Below, piece after piece: positions 8,856 through 18,309 of a stretch of DNA of 64,000 bases. The stretch's first letter is position 1; each line of letters opens with the position of its first letter. The DNA lies in contig WIAG01000005.1 in the NCBI GenBank assembly GCA_014055495.1, positions 53,939 to 117,938 on the forward strand, given 5' to 3'. A model generated the notes under the pieces. The model had not been told where the DNA came from. It made no database searches and worked only from the letters and a program-made list of their open reading frames with translations. Position numbers and translations under genes: made by a program. Origin of the DNA: Nitrospira sp. CR1.2. Its GTDB lineage: Bacteria; Nitrospirota; Nitrospiria; Nitrospirales; Nitrospiraceae.

Positions 8856-9734
8856 TCAGGCGGCAATCGTGGAAGTCGAATCGGAGGTCGACGTCTCAGG
8901 CGTACCGGCAACCCCGCTGAGACTGTCGCCGGCTCCATGCGTGCGTTCCATGGCGTGCAGGGCAGCATCGACCAACCCATGGGCATCGTGTCCATCACGG
9001 CTGGAGAGAGCGATGCCGATGCGGCTGCTGAGGAGTAGCTCATGGCGATCGAGGGTGACCGGATGGGCGATCGTGCACTGCATCTTCTTCGCAATCGCCA
9101 GGACCTCCTCCGACCCCGTCACATGCTCCAACAGAACCGCAAACCGCGCGTCCGCAAGCCTCGCGACCACGTCGGTCGTCTTCACCGCGCTCTTCACGCG
9201 TGCGGCCTGCACACGGTACATCAAATTCCTGTTGAGCATCGCATAGGCGTCGGTTTCAGGGGTGAAGTGCTCAAGCTCAATCACCAGAACGGCTGCCTGC
9301 CCTTCTTCCTTCTGAGCCCGGATCAGGGCCTGGCTTAAGAGGGCGAGAAACAAGCGATGCATCGGCAACCCCGTCACCGCGTCGTACGTGTACGCCGCGC
9401 CGACCAACGAGATCGGCGCCGCCGTATCCGTAGCGGAATCAGTCCCGTGGTTGCGTGCGGTCCAGTTGGCCGCCCCGAAAATCATGACGGACACGACCAC
9501 TCCCAGCATGACCATGAGTGGATACGCGGTCAATGCCGAAAGGGTGAGGAGCCCTACCGACGCGGTCCAGTACAACCCGCCCGCCATAAACAGGACACAG
9601 GCCACGACGCCGAACCTGGCGGCATCGTTCGAACCTGCATGGCTGAGGGACTCCGTTCCATGGACAGCCCTCGATCCGTTGGCGTTGCGGCTGTCGATGG
9701 AGGTAGATGGGGACGCGTTCATAGACGCAGGCAT
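8856..9734 (-). CDS. Membrane protein with degenerate GGDEF domain
   Basis: This 292-residue protein has two predicted membrane helices (about residues 42-62 and 68-90). A GGDEF-family fold follows, recognised by DAVTGLPMHRLFLALL (about 118-133) and RLADARFAVLLE (about 192-203). The catalytic GG(D/E)EF loop is replaced by LADARF, so diguanylate cyclase activity is unlikely. A scaffold or nucleotide-sensing role is possible. It lies alone between fliA and flgF, with a sigma-28-like promoter directly upstream, so it is probably expressed with the late flagellar genes. The C-terminal 25 residues are Ser/Thr-rich. The exact function is unknown. Confidence 0.75.
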   Translation of the reverse strand: MPASMNASPSTSIDSRNANGSRAVHGTESLSHAGSNDAARFGVVACVLFMAGGLYWTASVGLLTLSALTAYPLMVMLGVVVSVMIFGAANWTARNHGTDSATDTAAPISLVGAAYTYDAVTGLPMHRLFLALLSQALIRAQKEEGQAAVLVIELEHFTPETDAYAMLNRNLMYRVQAARVKSAVKTTDVVARLADARFAVLLEHVTGSEEVLAIAKKMQCTIAHPVTLDRHELLLSSRIGIALSSRDGHDAHGLVDAALHAMERTHGAGDSLSGVAGTPETSTSDSTSTIAA

Positions 9735-9771
9735 CCAGGATTGATGGCTGATGCGCTACAAGGTCTAGACG

Positions 9772-9799
9772 ATATCGGAGGAGTCTCGGGGAAACTGTA
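9772..9799 (-). promoter_or_regulatory. Sigma-28 promoter of the GGDEF-like gene
   Basis: The minus strand reads TACAGTTT, then TCCGATAT, with the same 16-base TACA-to-TCCG distance as the flgM promoter. Three mismatches to the consensus are visible. The predicted start lies about 30 bases upstream of the coding region. Confidence 0.65.
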
Positions 9800-9873
9800 G
9801 GAATGCCGCTGCACGACCCTGTCGGTAAAGCCGGCGACGGACAGGAACGTAAACCAGCGTTTACAGCGGGAGG

Positions 9874-10635
9874 CTACACATCGACCGGTTCAAGCCTGGC
9901 CTTGAGATGGAGAATGGCCTTGGAATGAATCTGACAAACTCGCGACTCAGTCACCTTGAGCGCCTGCCCGATCTCTTTCATGGTCAGTTCCTCAAAGTAG
10001 TAGAGCGACAAGACGAGCCGTTCCTTTTCAGGAAGATCTTGGATCGCGGTTTCGAGCACATGACGAGCCCGCTCGCTGACCAGCAGGGACAACGGATCCG
10101 GTTGATTGGAATCCGTCAGCATGCTGATGATTTTGTGCCCGTCGGCATCTTGCACCCCTAAGTCGTCGAGGCTGATGACCACCGCGCCCCGTGAGCGGGT
10201 CAGGAACTCGTCCAGCTCCTCTTCCGACATCTTCAGCTCCCGGCCGACTTCCTGATCCGTCGGTGGACGACCGAGTCGGTGCAGGAGTTCGGAATAGGTT
10301 TTCTGTAACAAGGTGATGCGTTCATGGACGGAGCGTGGAATCCAATCCATGGAGCGGATTTCGTCGAGCATGGCGCCCCGGATCCGAAATTCCGCATACG
10401 TTTTAAATTTGGCCTCGCGAGTCGGATCGTACTTGTCCATCGCATCCATGAGCCCCATGATGCCGACGGACATCAAGTCTTCCGCGTCCATATACGCCGG
10501 TAGGCGAAACGCCAATCGGTGGGCCATGGCTTTGACGACGTGGGTAAACTCCTGAATGACCCGTTCACGATCCGCTTCCGCAATGATTCGGCGGTGAGCG
10601 TTTCCGACTGGAAGGGTTTTGCGAGCCTGCGTCAT
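9874..10635 (-). CDS. fliA: Flagellar sigma factor FliA (sigma-28)
   Basis: This sigma-70 family factor of 253 residues carries region 2 (LAFRLPAYMDAEDLMSVGIMGLMDAMDKYDP, then FKTYAEFRIRGAMLDEIRSMDW) and region 4 (ERLVLSLYYFEELTMKEIGQALKVTESRVCQIHSKA). FliA directs late flagellar transcription and is held by FlgM. The ATG at 10635 has AAAGGA 9 bases upstream; the TTG at 10644 is less likely. It is the last gene of the fliL-to-fliA operon, after flhG, the arrangement seen in polar flagellates. Confidence 0.96.
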   Translation of the reverse strand: MTQARKTLPVGNAHRRIIAEADRERVIQEFTHVVKAMAHRLAFRLPAYMDAEDLMSVGIMGLMDAMDKYDPTREAKFKTYAEFRIRGAMLDEIRSMDWIPRSVHERITLLQKTYSELLHRLGRPPTDQEVGRELKMSEEELDEFLTRSRGAVVISLDDLGVQDADGHKIISMLTDSNQPDPLSLLVSERARHVLETAIQDLPEKERLVLSLYYFEELTMKEIGQALKVTESRVCQIHSKAILHLKARLEPVDV

Positions 10636-10653
10636 GCGCGACAATCCTTTCGC

Positions 10654-11520
10654 TCAGTGCGTCCGCAAGAGTTGTTGCCACAGGAACTGGACGGTTCCCT
10701 TGGGAAGAGCCGGCGGCGTCAATTGCGCCACCGCGTCCGTCAAATCTCGAAACGCGCGGCTGGCCGGAGCGTGGGGAAACAGATCGAGGACGGCCCGCTG
10801 CTGAGTGACCGCCATCGGCACATAGTCGTCTTGTGGAATCGCGCCCAGGTAGTCCAGCGAAATGTGAAGAAAGCGGCTCACCGCCACTTCCAACTTCCGG
10901 TAGATGCGGGCCGCATCCCGTGGCGACTTCACCATGTTCACCAGGATGTGGAATCGGCGTTCGCGGTATTGCCGCAGCAACACTTTCATCAGCGCATAGG
11001 CGTCGGTGAGAGAGGTCGGCTCGGGAGAGACCACCACGATGATTGATTGGGCCGCCGCGGCGAAATACGTGACGGTGGAGGAGATCCCTGCGCCGGTATC
11101 GATCAACAGGACATCCATCGCCGAGGCCATACGCTCCAACTCTTCCTGGAGGATGAGCTGTTGAACTTCCGTGAGAACGGTCAATTGCGCGATCCCCGTG
11201 CTTGCGGGCAGCACGGTAATGCCATGGGGGCCGGTCAGCGCGATGTCTTCGAGCCTGCAGGTCTTGGCCAGCACATGCTCCAGGGTATATTTCGGCGTGA
11301 GTCCGAGCAGGATGTCGACGTTCCCCAATCCGAGGTCGGCATCAAGCACCAGGACTTTCTTTCCGGTTTGTGCCAACGCGATCGCGGTGTTGGCCACCAC
11401 ATTGGTTTTTCCCACCCCGCCTTTGCCGCTGGTGACCGTGATCACCTGTGTTCGGGAGGGAGCGACCGTCTCGTCGCCGGCTCTCAGTTGCGGATCCAGA
11501 ATTCCCGGTTGCATCGCCAT
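10654..11520 (-). CDS. flhG: MinD-like flagellar number regulator FlhG (FleN)
   Basis: This ParA/MinD-type ATPase of 288 residues has the deviant Walker A SGKGGVGKTNVVAN (residues 31-44), a Walker B-like VLVLDADLGLGNVD and the switch region MDVLLIDTGAGIS. FlhG antagonises FlhF and FleQ-type activators to limit flagellar number. The ATG at 11520 has GGGGAGA upstream. The frame opens further upstream, but only through Arg-rich sequence that overlaps flhF. It sits between flhF and fliA, as in Pseudomonas and Vibrio. Confidence 0.94.
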   Translation of the reverse strand: MAMQPGILDPQLRAGDETVAPSRTQVITVTSGKGGVGKTNVVANTAIALAQTGKKVLVLDADLGLGNVDILLGLTPKYTLEHVLAKTCRLEDIALTGPHGITVLPASTGIAQLTVLTEVQQLILQEELERMASAMDVLLIDTGAGISSTVTYFAAAAQSIIVVVSPEPTSLTDAYALMKVLLRQYRERRFHILVNMVKSPRDAARIYRKLEVAVSRFLHISLDYLGAIPQDDYVPMAVTQQRAVLDLFPHAPASRAFRDLTDAVAQLTPPALPKGTVQFLWQQLLRTH

Positions 11521-11548
11521 CGTCTCTCCCCTTTTATTCGACCCCTGA

Positions 11549-12826
11549 CTACCGCGAGAACGTCTTATTCCCCGGCACGACCGTCGATGATGCCTGCGAA
11601 TCCCATGCAGTCTTGGTGCCACCGCCTGGAGTCCGCACCTGTCCGCCCAACAGGAGGTCTCCCAATCGAGCCACCTGCGCCTGCACTAGGTCATCCGGAA
11701 CCCGTTGCCCGGTTCCCCAGTACGACAGAGGAATACCGGTGCGATGTGTCGTCTCGAAAATTCCACCGTAGCCGGTAGTTTCGTCCAGCTTAGTGAACAG
11801 CAGTCGCAGCGATGGGACATCCACACATTGACTGGTGCTGACCACCAGGTCGGGCACCCGAGTGCCGGCGGCCAGCACCAAATGCACTTCCAGCGGAAGT
11901 CCACGGTTCAGCAGGCCCCGCCAACGTTGCGCGGCGATCGGTTCATAGGGATTAAATCCCGCCGTATCGATCAGGATCAGCTCAGCTTCCCGAGCCCGTT
12001 CGATTGCCGCCTGGGCGTCCTCGCAGGATGCCGTCACCGCCAACTCCACGCCCAACACCTCGGCATACAGTCGCAGATGTTCCACCGCGGCGGGGCGATA
12101 GGTGTCCATCGTAATCAAGGCCACACTCCGCTGCTCGACGATGCCGAAGTGTGTCGCCAATTTGGCGATCGTCGACGTTTTCCCGACGCCGCTCGGGCCG
12201 ACGAACAACGCGATTTTCTGTTCACCGGCCGTGCTCAGTAGCGGTCCCGCCGTGGTCACTCGGTCGAGCAACACCGTGCGCAACAACTGCACGGAGGAGT
12301 GGCGCTGCGACGCTCCCTGCTCCACCAGCGTTTCCCGGAGCTCGCGCAGACAAGCCTCGGCCGTGGCATGCTCAACCCCCTGGGCGAGCAACTCTTCATA
12401 GACTCGTTGGAAGGACTGCACTGCGGTGCCTTGCGCCGTTGCAGGCGTCACAGTTCCTGAAGTCTGCGCCTGACGTGGAGACGCGAGCGGCGGATGATGA
12501 TTGCACGTCGCCTTCTCAGACTTGTGTTCCATTGCGCCCTGGAGGGCTTGTCGGAAACGAGATTCCTCCGCCGACACCGCCGGCGCCGATACCGTTCCGG
12601 AACCGTCGTGCTCGACGTCATCAAGCATGGGCGCTGCTGCGGGAACGGCCGCGTCGTCCTCAATCGCCGCCATGACTTCCAGCACGGAGCGGCCCAACAA
12701 ACCGAAGCCGTTGTCCCATGACCGCACCCGCTTCGTAGACAAAATGACGGCATCCGGCCCGAGCGTCTCCTTGATGGAGCGAATGGCTTCATGCATCGAC
12801 GCCACGTGAAAGGTCCGTACCTTCAT
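11549..12826 (-). CDS. flhF: SRP-type GTPase FlhF
   Basis: This 425-residue protein has the FlhF N-terminal B domain (MKVRTFHVASMHEAIRSIK), a variable linker (about 60-135), an N domain, and an SRP G domain. G-domain motifs are GPSGVGKT (210-217), DTYRPAAVEHL, DTAGFNP and TKLDE. FlhF places polar flagella and activates early assembly. It overlaps flhA by four bases (translational coupling) and precedes flhG. The presence of FlhF and FlhG predicts a polar flagellum. Confidence 0.95.
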   Translation of the reverse strand: MKVRTFHVASMHEAIRSIKETLGPDAVILSTKRVRSWDNGFGLLGRSVLEVMAAIEDDAAVPAAAPMLDDVEHDGSGTVSAPAVSAEESRFRQALQGAMEHKSEKATCNHHPPLASPRQAQTSGTVTPATAQGTAVQSFQRVYEELLAQGVEHATAEACLRELRETLVEQGASQRHSSVQLLRTVLLDRVTTAGPLLSTAGEQKIALFVGPSGVGKTSTIAKLATHFGIVEQRSVALITMDTYRPAAVEHLRLYAEVLGVELAVTASCEDAQAAIERAREAELILIDTAGFNPYEPIAAQRWRGLLNRGLPLEVHLVLAAGTRVPDLVVSTSQCVDVPSLRLLFTKLDETTGYGGIFETTHRTGIPLSYWGTGQRVPDDLVQAQVARLGDLLLGGQVRTPGGGTKTAWDSQASSTVVPGNKTFSR

Positions 12827-14931
12827 GCCAAGCTCCTCGTATCACCGACTTCGAGATCGAGACGAACCGTTTCCATCGCCTGCAATCGTGTCACACTGTC
12901 CACCTCGTTCAGTCCCAGGATGGGAACCGAGTGCAATATCCGATCCGTGAGCTTCCTAAGATGTCGTCTCAGCGAAGGTGAACAGAGAATCACCGGCTGA
13001 TGGCCTCGGCCTACCATTCGCTCGGCCGCTTGTTTCAAGGCAGCCAGCAGTTTCTGTGCCACCAGCGGATCAGGAGCCCATTGGTTTCCCTGGCCGGCCG
13101 CATTCGCCTGATCGGCAAGAGTGCGATCCAAGCGCGGATCGAGTCCGATGATCGGCAGCGAGCCGTCAGGCGCGAGATATTGTTTGGTAATGGTCCGACC
13201 GAGTGCCTGGCGCACCACTTCCGTGAGAATGTCGGGATCCTTCGTGGTCGCTGCATGATCGGCAATCGTTTCAAGAATCGTCCGCAGGTCGCGAATCGGC
13301 ACGCCTTCGCGCAGCAGATGCGACAACACGCGGACCAGGCTTCCCAAGGGAATCAGGTTGGGAATCACTTCCTCCACCAGTTTGGGGTGGTTTTTTCCCA
13401 GTTGATCGAGCAGACCCTGCACTTCCTGCCGACCCAGCAGTTCATGTGCATGCCGCTTGATGAGCTCGGAGAGATGCGTGGCGATGGCGGACCCGGGATC
13501 CACGACGGTATACCCGGCCATTTGCGCCTGTTCCCGCTGTTGCTCCGGCACCCAGAGTGCCGGAAGGCCGAAGGCCGGCTCCTTGGTCGACAAGCCATGA
13601 ATGATGCCCCGTTGAGCCGTCCCAGGGTCGATGGCCAGCACGTGCGCAGGCATGACTTCGGACTTGGCCAATTCGACACCTTTCAGGAGCGCCGCATACT
13701 CATTCGGCCGTAGTTGCAAATTGTCGCGAATATGAATCGGCGGCAGGACGAACCCCATCTGTTCGGCGAATTGTCGCCGCAGCCCCTTGATGCGATCGAG
13801 CAGCGCCCCGCCTTGTCCCCCGTCGACGAGTCCGATGAGACCATACCCTACCTGCACTTCCATGAGGTCCAACGGCACCACTTGCGTCGCCGCCTCCTCG
13901 GCCTTCGCCTGTGGCGCAGCCTGTTCAGGCAATGCGGCGGCGGCTTTCTGTTGCTCGTTCAGTTGAAACGCCATCCAGCCGGTCAGACTGCCGAGGGCTA
14001 AGAACGCCAAATGCGGTAAGCCTGGCACCAGGCCCATGGCCAGGAGAATGCCGGAGGCGGTGCCGATGGCTTTCGGCGAAATCAGCACCTGCCTGGTGAC
14101 CTCAAACCCGAGATTCACTTCTGAGGCGGCGCGAGTAATCACGATACCGGCGGCGGTCGAGACGATGAGTGCCGGCACCTGCGCCACCAGGCCCTCACCG
14201 ACCGTCAGCAGCGTGTACGTTTGCGCGGCGGCGGAAAGGGTCATCCCCTGCTGAAGTACGCCGATCGTCAAGCCGCCGAGAATATTCACCAGCGTGATGA
14301 CGACCGCCGCGACGGCATCTCCCCGCACGAACTTGCTCGAACCGTCCATCGCTCCATAGAAATCCGCCTCTTGGGCGATGTCCTTCCGTCGCTGGCGCGC
14401 CTCTTTGTCGTTGATCAGGCCGGCATTCAAATCGGCATCGATGGCCATTTGTTTGCCGGGCATGGCGTCCAAGGTAAACCGCGCGGCGACTTCCGCCACG
14501 CGCCCCGCACCCTTGGTAATGACGACGAAATTGATGATCACCAGGATCGTGAACACCACCAGGCCGACGGTGTAGTTCCCCCCGACGACGAAATTGCCGA
14601 ACGCGCGGATGACTTCACCCGCTGCCGCAGCGCCTTCATTGCCATGCAGTAGGATCAATCGCGTCGAGGCGATGTTCAACGCCAGCCGGAGCAAGGTGAC
14701 CATGAGCAGAATCGACGGGAAGACCGAAAATTCCAACGGACGGCGCACCTGCATCCCGACCAACAGAATGATGATCGAGAGTGTGATGTTGAAGCTCAGC
14801 AGGAGGTCCAGAAAAAACCGGGGGAGCGGGACCAGCATCACCATCAAAATGCCGACCACGCCCACCGACATGAGAATATCCGGGTGTTTGACCAGCGACG
14901 TACTGGGAATCGAGGTATTGTCCGATGCCAT
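12823..14931 (-). CDS. flhA: Type III export gate protein FlhA
   Basis: FlhA is the nonameric gate of the flagellar export apparatus. The protein of 702 residues has about eight membrane helices in the first 340 residues, the conserved FHIPEP region (RFTLDAMPGKQMAIDADLNAG) and a large cytoplasmic domain that receives chaperone-substrate complexes. The ATG at 14931 has TAGGAG spaced five bases and is preferred over the one at 14946. It is flanked by flhB upstream and flhF downstream, overlapping the latter by four bases. Confidence 0.96.
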   Translation of the reverse strand: MASDNTSIPSTSLVKHPDILMSVGVVGILMVMLVPLPRFFLDLLLSFNITLSIIILLVGMQVRRPLEFSVFPSILLMVTLLRLALNIASTRLILLHGNEGAAAAGEVIRAFGNFVVGGNYTVGLVVFTILVIINFVVITKGAGRVAEVAARFTLDAMPGKQMAIDADLNAGLINDKEARQRRKDIAQEADFYGAMDGSSKFVRGDAVAAVVITLVNILGGLTIGVLQQGMTLSAAAQTYTLLTVGEGLVAQVPALIVSTAAGIVITRAASEVNLGFEVTRQVLISPKAIGTASGILLAMGLVPGLPHLAFLALGSLTGWMAFQLNEQQKAAAALPEQAAPQAKAEEAATQVVPLDLMEVQVGYGLIGLVDGGQGGALLDRIKGLRRQFAEQMGFVLPPIHIRDNLQLRPNEYAALLKGVELAKSEVMPAHVLAIDPGTAQRGIIHGLSTKEPAFGLPALWVPEQQREQAQMAGYTVVDPGSAIATHLSELIKRHAHELLGRQEVQGLLDQLGKNHPKLVEEVIPNLIPLGSLVRVLSHLLREGVPIRDLRTILETIADHAATTKDPDILTEVVRQALGRTITKQYLAPDGSLPIIGLDPRLDRTLADQANAAGQGNQWAPDPLVAQKLLAALKQAAERMVGRGHQPVILCSPSLRRHLRKLTDRILHSVPILGLNEVDSVTRLQAMETVRLDLEVGDTRSLA

Positions 14932-14952
14932 TGCGACTCCTACCACACGGAA

Positions 14953-16035
14953 TTATGCGGGCGGCAGCTTCCCACGAACGCGATACACAAAGGCCAGGAT
15001 CTCCGCCACCGCGCGGTACAGATCCTCAGGAACCTCACGGCCCACCTCGACCAGTTTGTACAGAGTGCGCGCAACCAGTTTGTTTTCCACGATCATGACG
15101 CCGTGTTGACGACCGATTTCCCGAATTTTCTCGGCGATGAATCCCGCTCCCTTGGCCACCACGACCGGCGCGCCATTGGCCTTCGCGTCGTATTTCAGCG
15201 CCACCGCCAAATGGGTCGGGTTGGTGATGATCACGTCGGCGGTGGGTACGGCCGCCATCATGCGCTTGCGGGACATTTCCCGTTGGGTGGTGCGGATCTT
15301 CGACTTGACCGCGGGGTCTCCTTCCGCAGCGCGACTTTCTTCCTTGATTTCGTCACGCGACATCCGAAGGTCACGTTCCCATTGAAACCGTTGATACCCG
15401 TAGTCCGCGGCACCGATCACCAACTCGGCGCCGCTCATGGTGAGCGCGGCTTTCATGGTCGCCCACCCGACCGTCGGCAGAAGAGACTCCATACCGAATT
15501 GCGTCAGCGAGAGGAACTCCAGCATGTCCTGCTTGATGGTGAGGTAGCCGACCCCGCCGATGGCCAGTATCTTGAGCCAGGATTTGATCAGTTCGACGAG
15601 GGATCGGAGCGAAAACAAGCGGGAGAACCCTCCCAGAGGACTGATGCGCGACCAGTCCAGACTGAATCCGTCCTGTTTCCAGACAAAGCCCGTCTGCATG
15701 AGATTGGCGCCCACCCCCACCACGGCGATACCGGCTACGACCGGGCCCAGCATGACAAACACCTCCACACCGATCTGACGCAGCATCACATGGAGATGAT
15801 CGAGACTGAGCGTCTGATGCGTCGCTTCCTCCATCGAACGGGAGAGCCACGCCTGCAGGCTGGTTCGCAGCCCGTTCAGTATCGCCGGCGTCATCCAGTA
15901 CAATCCGCCGAAACTGCCCAAGAGCGAGACCGCCATGGCGGCATCGCGACTGAGCGCGATTTGACCTTTCGCTCTCGCCTCGGATTTGCGTTTCGGTGTC
16001 GCCTGTTCTGTGCGGTTTTGCGCGCTCTCAGCCAT
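14953..16035 (-). CDS. flhB: Export substrate-specificity switch protein FlhB
   Basis: This 360-residue FlhB has four hydrophobic segments in residues 30-215 and a cytoplasmic domain with the autocleavage motif NPTH (272-275), followed by the conserved LAVALKYD. Cleavage between Asn and Pro permits the switch from rod/hook to filament export, cued by FliK. The N-terminus (NRTEQATPKRKSEARAKGQI) is typical. The gene overlaps the end of fliR by eight bases. Confidence 0.96.
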   Translation of the reverse strand: MAESAQNRTEQATPKRKSEARAKGQIALSRDAAMAVSLLGSFGGLYWMTPAILNGLRTSLQAWLSRSMEEATHQTLSLDHLHVMLRQIGVEVFVMLGPVVAGIAVVGVGANLMQTGFVWKQDGFSLDWSRISPLGGFSRLFSLRSLVELIKSWLKILAIGGVGYLTIKQDMLEFLSLTQFGMESLLPTVGWATMKAALTMSGAELVIGAADYGYQRFQWERDLRMSRDEIKEESRAAEGDPAVKSKIRTTQREMSRKRMMAAVPTADVIITNPTHLAVALKYDAKANGAPVVVAKGAGFIAEKIREIGRQHGVMIVENKLVARTLYKLVEVGREVPEDLYRAVAEILAFVYRVRGKLPPA

Positions 16036-16816
16036 GACCCAACGCTTTCAGGAGCCCGAGAATCGTCTCCACCAGCATCTCGAATTCTTTTTCGAACAAG
16101 GCGAGTGTAAACGGAATCGCCAGACTCATCGCCAGCAGCCCTGCCCCGATCGTGATCGGAAAGCTCTGCACGAACACGTTCATCTGCGGCACGGCTCGTC
16201 CCATGACGGCCAACACCGTATTGACGATCACAAGCGTCGCGAACACGGGGGCGGACATCTTCAGGGCCACGCGCAACATGTTCTGCGCCAGCTGGATGAT
16301 GTCCATCGCGATGCTGTCGGACAGCTTCGCGCCGAACGGGGGAACGAACTCGTAACTCATCCCGATCGCATGAACGACCAAGAGGTGCGCATTGATCGAC
16401 AGAAACACCAATGAGCCGAGCGTGAGCTGGAACTGCGCGATGATCGGCGCATTTTGATGGCTCATGGGGTCGATCATCTGAATCGCACTAAACCCCATTT
16501 GAGTGCCGATCATGTCGCCGGCGACTTGAAATCCGGAAAACAACAAGCGGACCGCCAGCCCGATCGTCAATCCGATTAAGAATTCACTGCCGATACCCGC
16601 GACCGCCAGAACCGGATCTGCAGGCATGTTCGGCAACTGGATGATCGGCGCCAGGACAAGTCCCAGCATCGTGACAAGACCGGCTTTCACCGGCATGGGG
16701 ATCGTGCGGGTGTTCAGAATAGGGAAGACGCTGATGATGCCGGCAATCCGCACCAGCAGGATGGAAAAGGCCTGAAACTGGGGCAGTGCCAGATGCAGAG
16801 TCTGTGCGGCATTCAT
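16028..16816 (-). CDS. fliR: Flagellar export gate protein FliR
   Basis: This polytopic membrane protein of 262 residues starts MNAAQTLHLALPQFQAF. It contains the FliR hallmarks LLVRIAGIISVFPIL and IGLTIGLAVRLLFSGFQVAGDMIGTQMG. With FliP and FliQ it forms the helical gate core of the export channel. The frame opens to 16900, inside fliQ; the start at 16816 matches the family and avoids the overlap. It sits in the conserved fliO-P-Q-R-flhB-flhA order. Confidence 0.95.
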   Translation of the reverse strand: MNAAQTLHLALPQFQAFSILLVRIAGIISVFPILNTRTIPMPVKAGLVTMLGLVLAPIIQLPNMPADPVLAVAGIGSEFLIGLTIGLAVRLLFSGFQVAGDMIGTQMGFSAIQMIDPMSHQNAPIIAQFQLTLGSLVFLSINAHLLVVHAIGMSYEFVPPFGAKLSDSIAMDIIQLAQNMLRVALKMSAPVFATLVIVNTVLAVMGRAVPQMNVFVQSFPITIGAGLLAMSLAIPFTLALFEKEFEMLVETILGLLKALGHG

Positions 16817-16830
16817 GCTGGGGCTCTGTC

Positions 16831-17100
16831 TCAGTGAATCAGGGTCGGAATACTGGTGATGATATGGGTCATAAAGCTGATCAAGACGCCCAGCATCCAC
16901 GGCAGAAACAGGAGCGTCGCGGCGAACACCGCTAAGACTTTCGGGACAAACGTCAAGGTGGCTTCATTGATCTGTGTCATGGCTTGAAACGTGCTGACGA
17001 TGAGCCCGACGATCAGGCTGAGGCCCAGGATGGGCGCAGAGACCAGCATGGTGGTTTCAATCGCCTGTCGTCCGATTTCCGTCACGTTTTCGATCGTCAT
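16831..17100 (-). CDS. fliQ: Flagellar export gate protein FliQ
   Basis: This 89-residue protein has two transmembrane helices and the FliQ pattern PILGLSLIVGLIVSTFQAMTQI, then TLTFVPKVLA. It is full length for the family (~89). It assembles around FliP-FliR in the export gate. It lies 11 bases after fliP. Confidence 0.96.
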   Translation of the reverse strand: MTIENVTEIGRQAIETTMLVSAPILGLSLIVGLIVSTFQAMTQINEATLTFVPKVLAVFAATLLFLPWMLGVLISFMTHIITSIPTLIH

Positions 17101-17111
17101 CGTGGGTTGTC

Positions 17112-17906
17112 CTATTGGAAGCTTCGGACCATGGATCCGACGACCAGATACCAGCCGTCGGCCAAGACAAAGAGAATGAGTTTGAACGGAAGCGAAATCA
17201 TGACCGGCGGCAGCAGCATCATACCCATGGACATCAGCACGCTGGCGACGACCATATCGACGATCAGAAACGGAATGTAGAGCAGAAAACCGATCTGAAA
17301 CGAAATCCGCAACTCACTCAGCACGAAAGCCGGGATGATCACGTGGGTCGGCACTTGTTCGATCTGTTCCGGTTTCGGCGCATGCGACAATTCCAAAAAG
17401 AGTTCCAGATCCTTGTCCCGCATTTGCTTCAACATGAAGGCGCGAATCGGTTGAATCCCCCGATTCCATGCGTCGTCGTACCCGATTTGTTCCGCGAGCA
17501 AAGGCTGGAGTGCATCCTTGTAGACCGTCTGGCCCACCGGAGCCATGACAAACATCGTCAGAAACAAGGCCAGGCTGATCAACACCTGGTTGGGCGGCAC
17601 CTGCTGGGTGCCCAGGGCCTGGCGTAGGAACGAGAGCACAATCACCATGCGAGTGAACGACGTCACCATGATGAACAGGGCGGGCGCCAACGAGAGGACA
17701 GTGAGGACCGCGAGGATTTGGAGCACGACGGCAGTTTGCTTCGTGCCGCCTCCACCGAGGTCGAGCGTCAACGTGGGACCTTCCGCGTGGGCGACGGAGG
17801 CGCTCACCAGGCAGACGATCACGAGCAGGAGCATGGGAAGCGGTTTCCAGCGTCCGAGGAAGGATCGTTCGGCATGTGGGCGCCCGCCTTTGACGTTAGT
17901 GTGCAC
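17112..17906 (-). CDS. fliP: Flagellar export gate protein FliP
   Basis: FliP forms the pentameric core of the export channel. The protein (about 264 residues) has a signal-like N-terminal helix ending VSASVAHA. The conserved FliP blocks are FIMVTSFTRMVIVLSFLRQALGTQQVPPNQ, shown here in parts as FTRMVIVLSFLRQALG and QQVPPNQVL, then the C-terminal GFLLYIPFLIVDMVVAS. The GTG at 17906 is strongly supported: AAGGAGG lies six bases upstream, inside the end of fliO, giving an 11-base overlap. A longer frame to 17966 has no such support. Confidence 0.95.
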   Translation of the reverse strand: MHTNVKGGRPHAERSFLGRWKPLPMLLLVIVCLVSASVAHAEGPTLTLDLGGGGTKQTAVVLQILAVLTVLSLAPALFIMVTSFTRMVIVLSFLRQALGTQQVPPNQVLISLALFLTMFVMAPVGQTVYKDALQPLLAEQIGYDDAWNRGIQPIRAFMLKQMRDKDLELFLELSHAPKPEQIEQVPTHVIIPAFVLSELRISFQIGFLLYIPFLIVDMVVASVLMSMGMMLLPPVMISLPFKLILFVLADGWYLVVGSMVRSFQ

Positions 17907-18252
17907 GCGATGCCTCCTTGCCGCTCGCCTGGTCGTCGCGAAGCGAGGCAGCCCCATACGCGGCATTCGCCATCAAACGTCTCACCTGTTCCGGATCGGT
18001 CACCTTCCCTAGGGGCACCAGATCGGTCGGCGTGGTACCGAGAATGAAGACTTCCCCCGCGACTGCCACCACCGTCACGTGCTTGCGAGACCCGAGCGGA
18101 CCGCTTCCCAGTACTTGCACGATCGGCGCGCCGCCTACCGGAAGCAACCGGCGTCCGACCGCCGACCTGGCCACAGCCAGGAGGCCCAGGATGAGCGCCA
18201 GCACGATCCCGAGCGCCGACACCATGCGTACGACACTTTCCCACATGTCCAT
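17896..18252 (-). CDS. fliO: Flagellar protein FliO
   Basis: This 118-residue protein has one N-terminal membrane helix (about residues 10-30) and a small cytoplasmic domain with the FliO pattern IVQVLGSGPLGSRKHVTVVAVAGEVFILG. FliO helps assemble or stabilise the FliP ring. Its position between fliN and fliP is the standard one. The family is weakly conserved, so context adds to the call. Confidence 0.88.
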   Translation of the reverse strand: MDMWESVVRMVSALGIVLALILGLLAVARSAVGRRLLPVGGAPIVQVLGSGPLGSRKHVTVVAVAGEVFILGTTPTDLVPLGKVTDPEQVRRLMANAAYGAASLRDDQASGKEASRAH

Positions 18253-18309
18253 GGACGCGTGTCTTCCCTCTGCCGCGCGAACGGCGGAATGCCAAGCTCT
18301 GCCCGCAGC

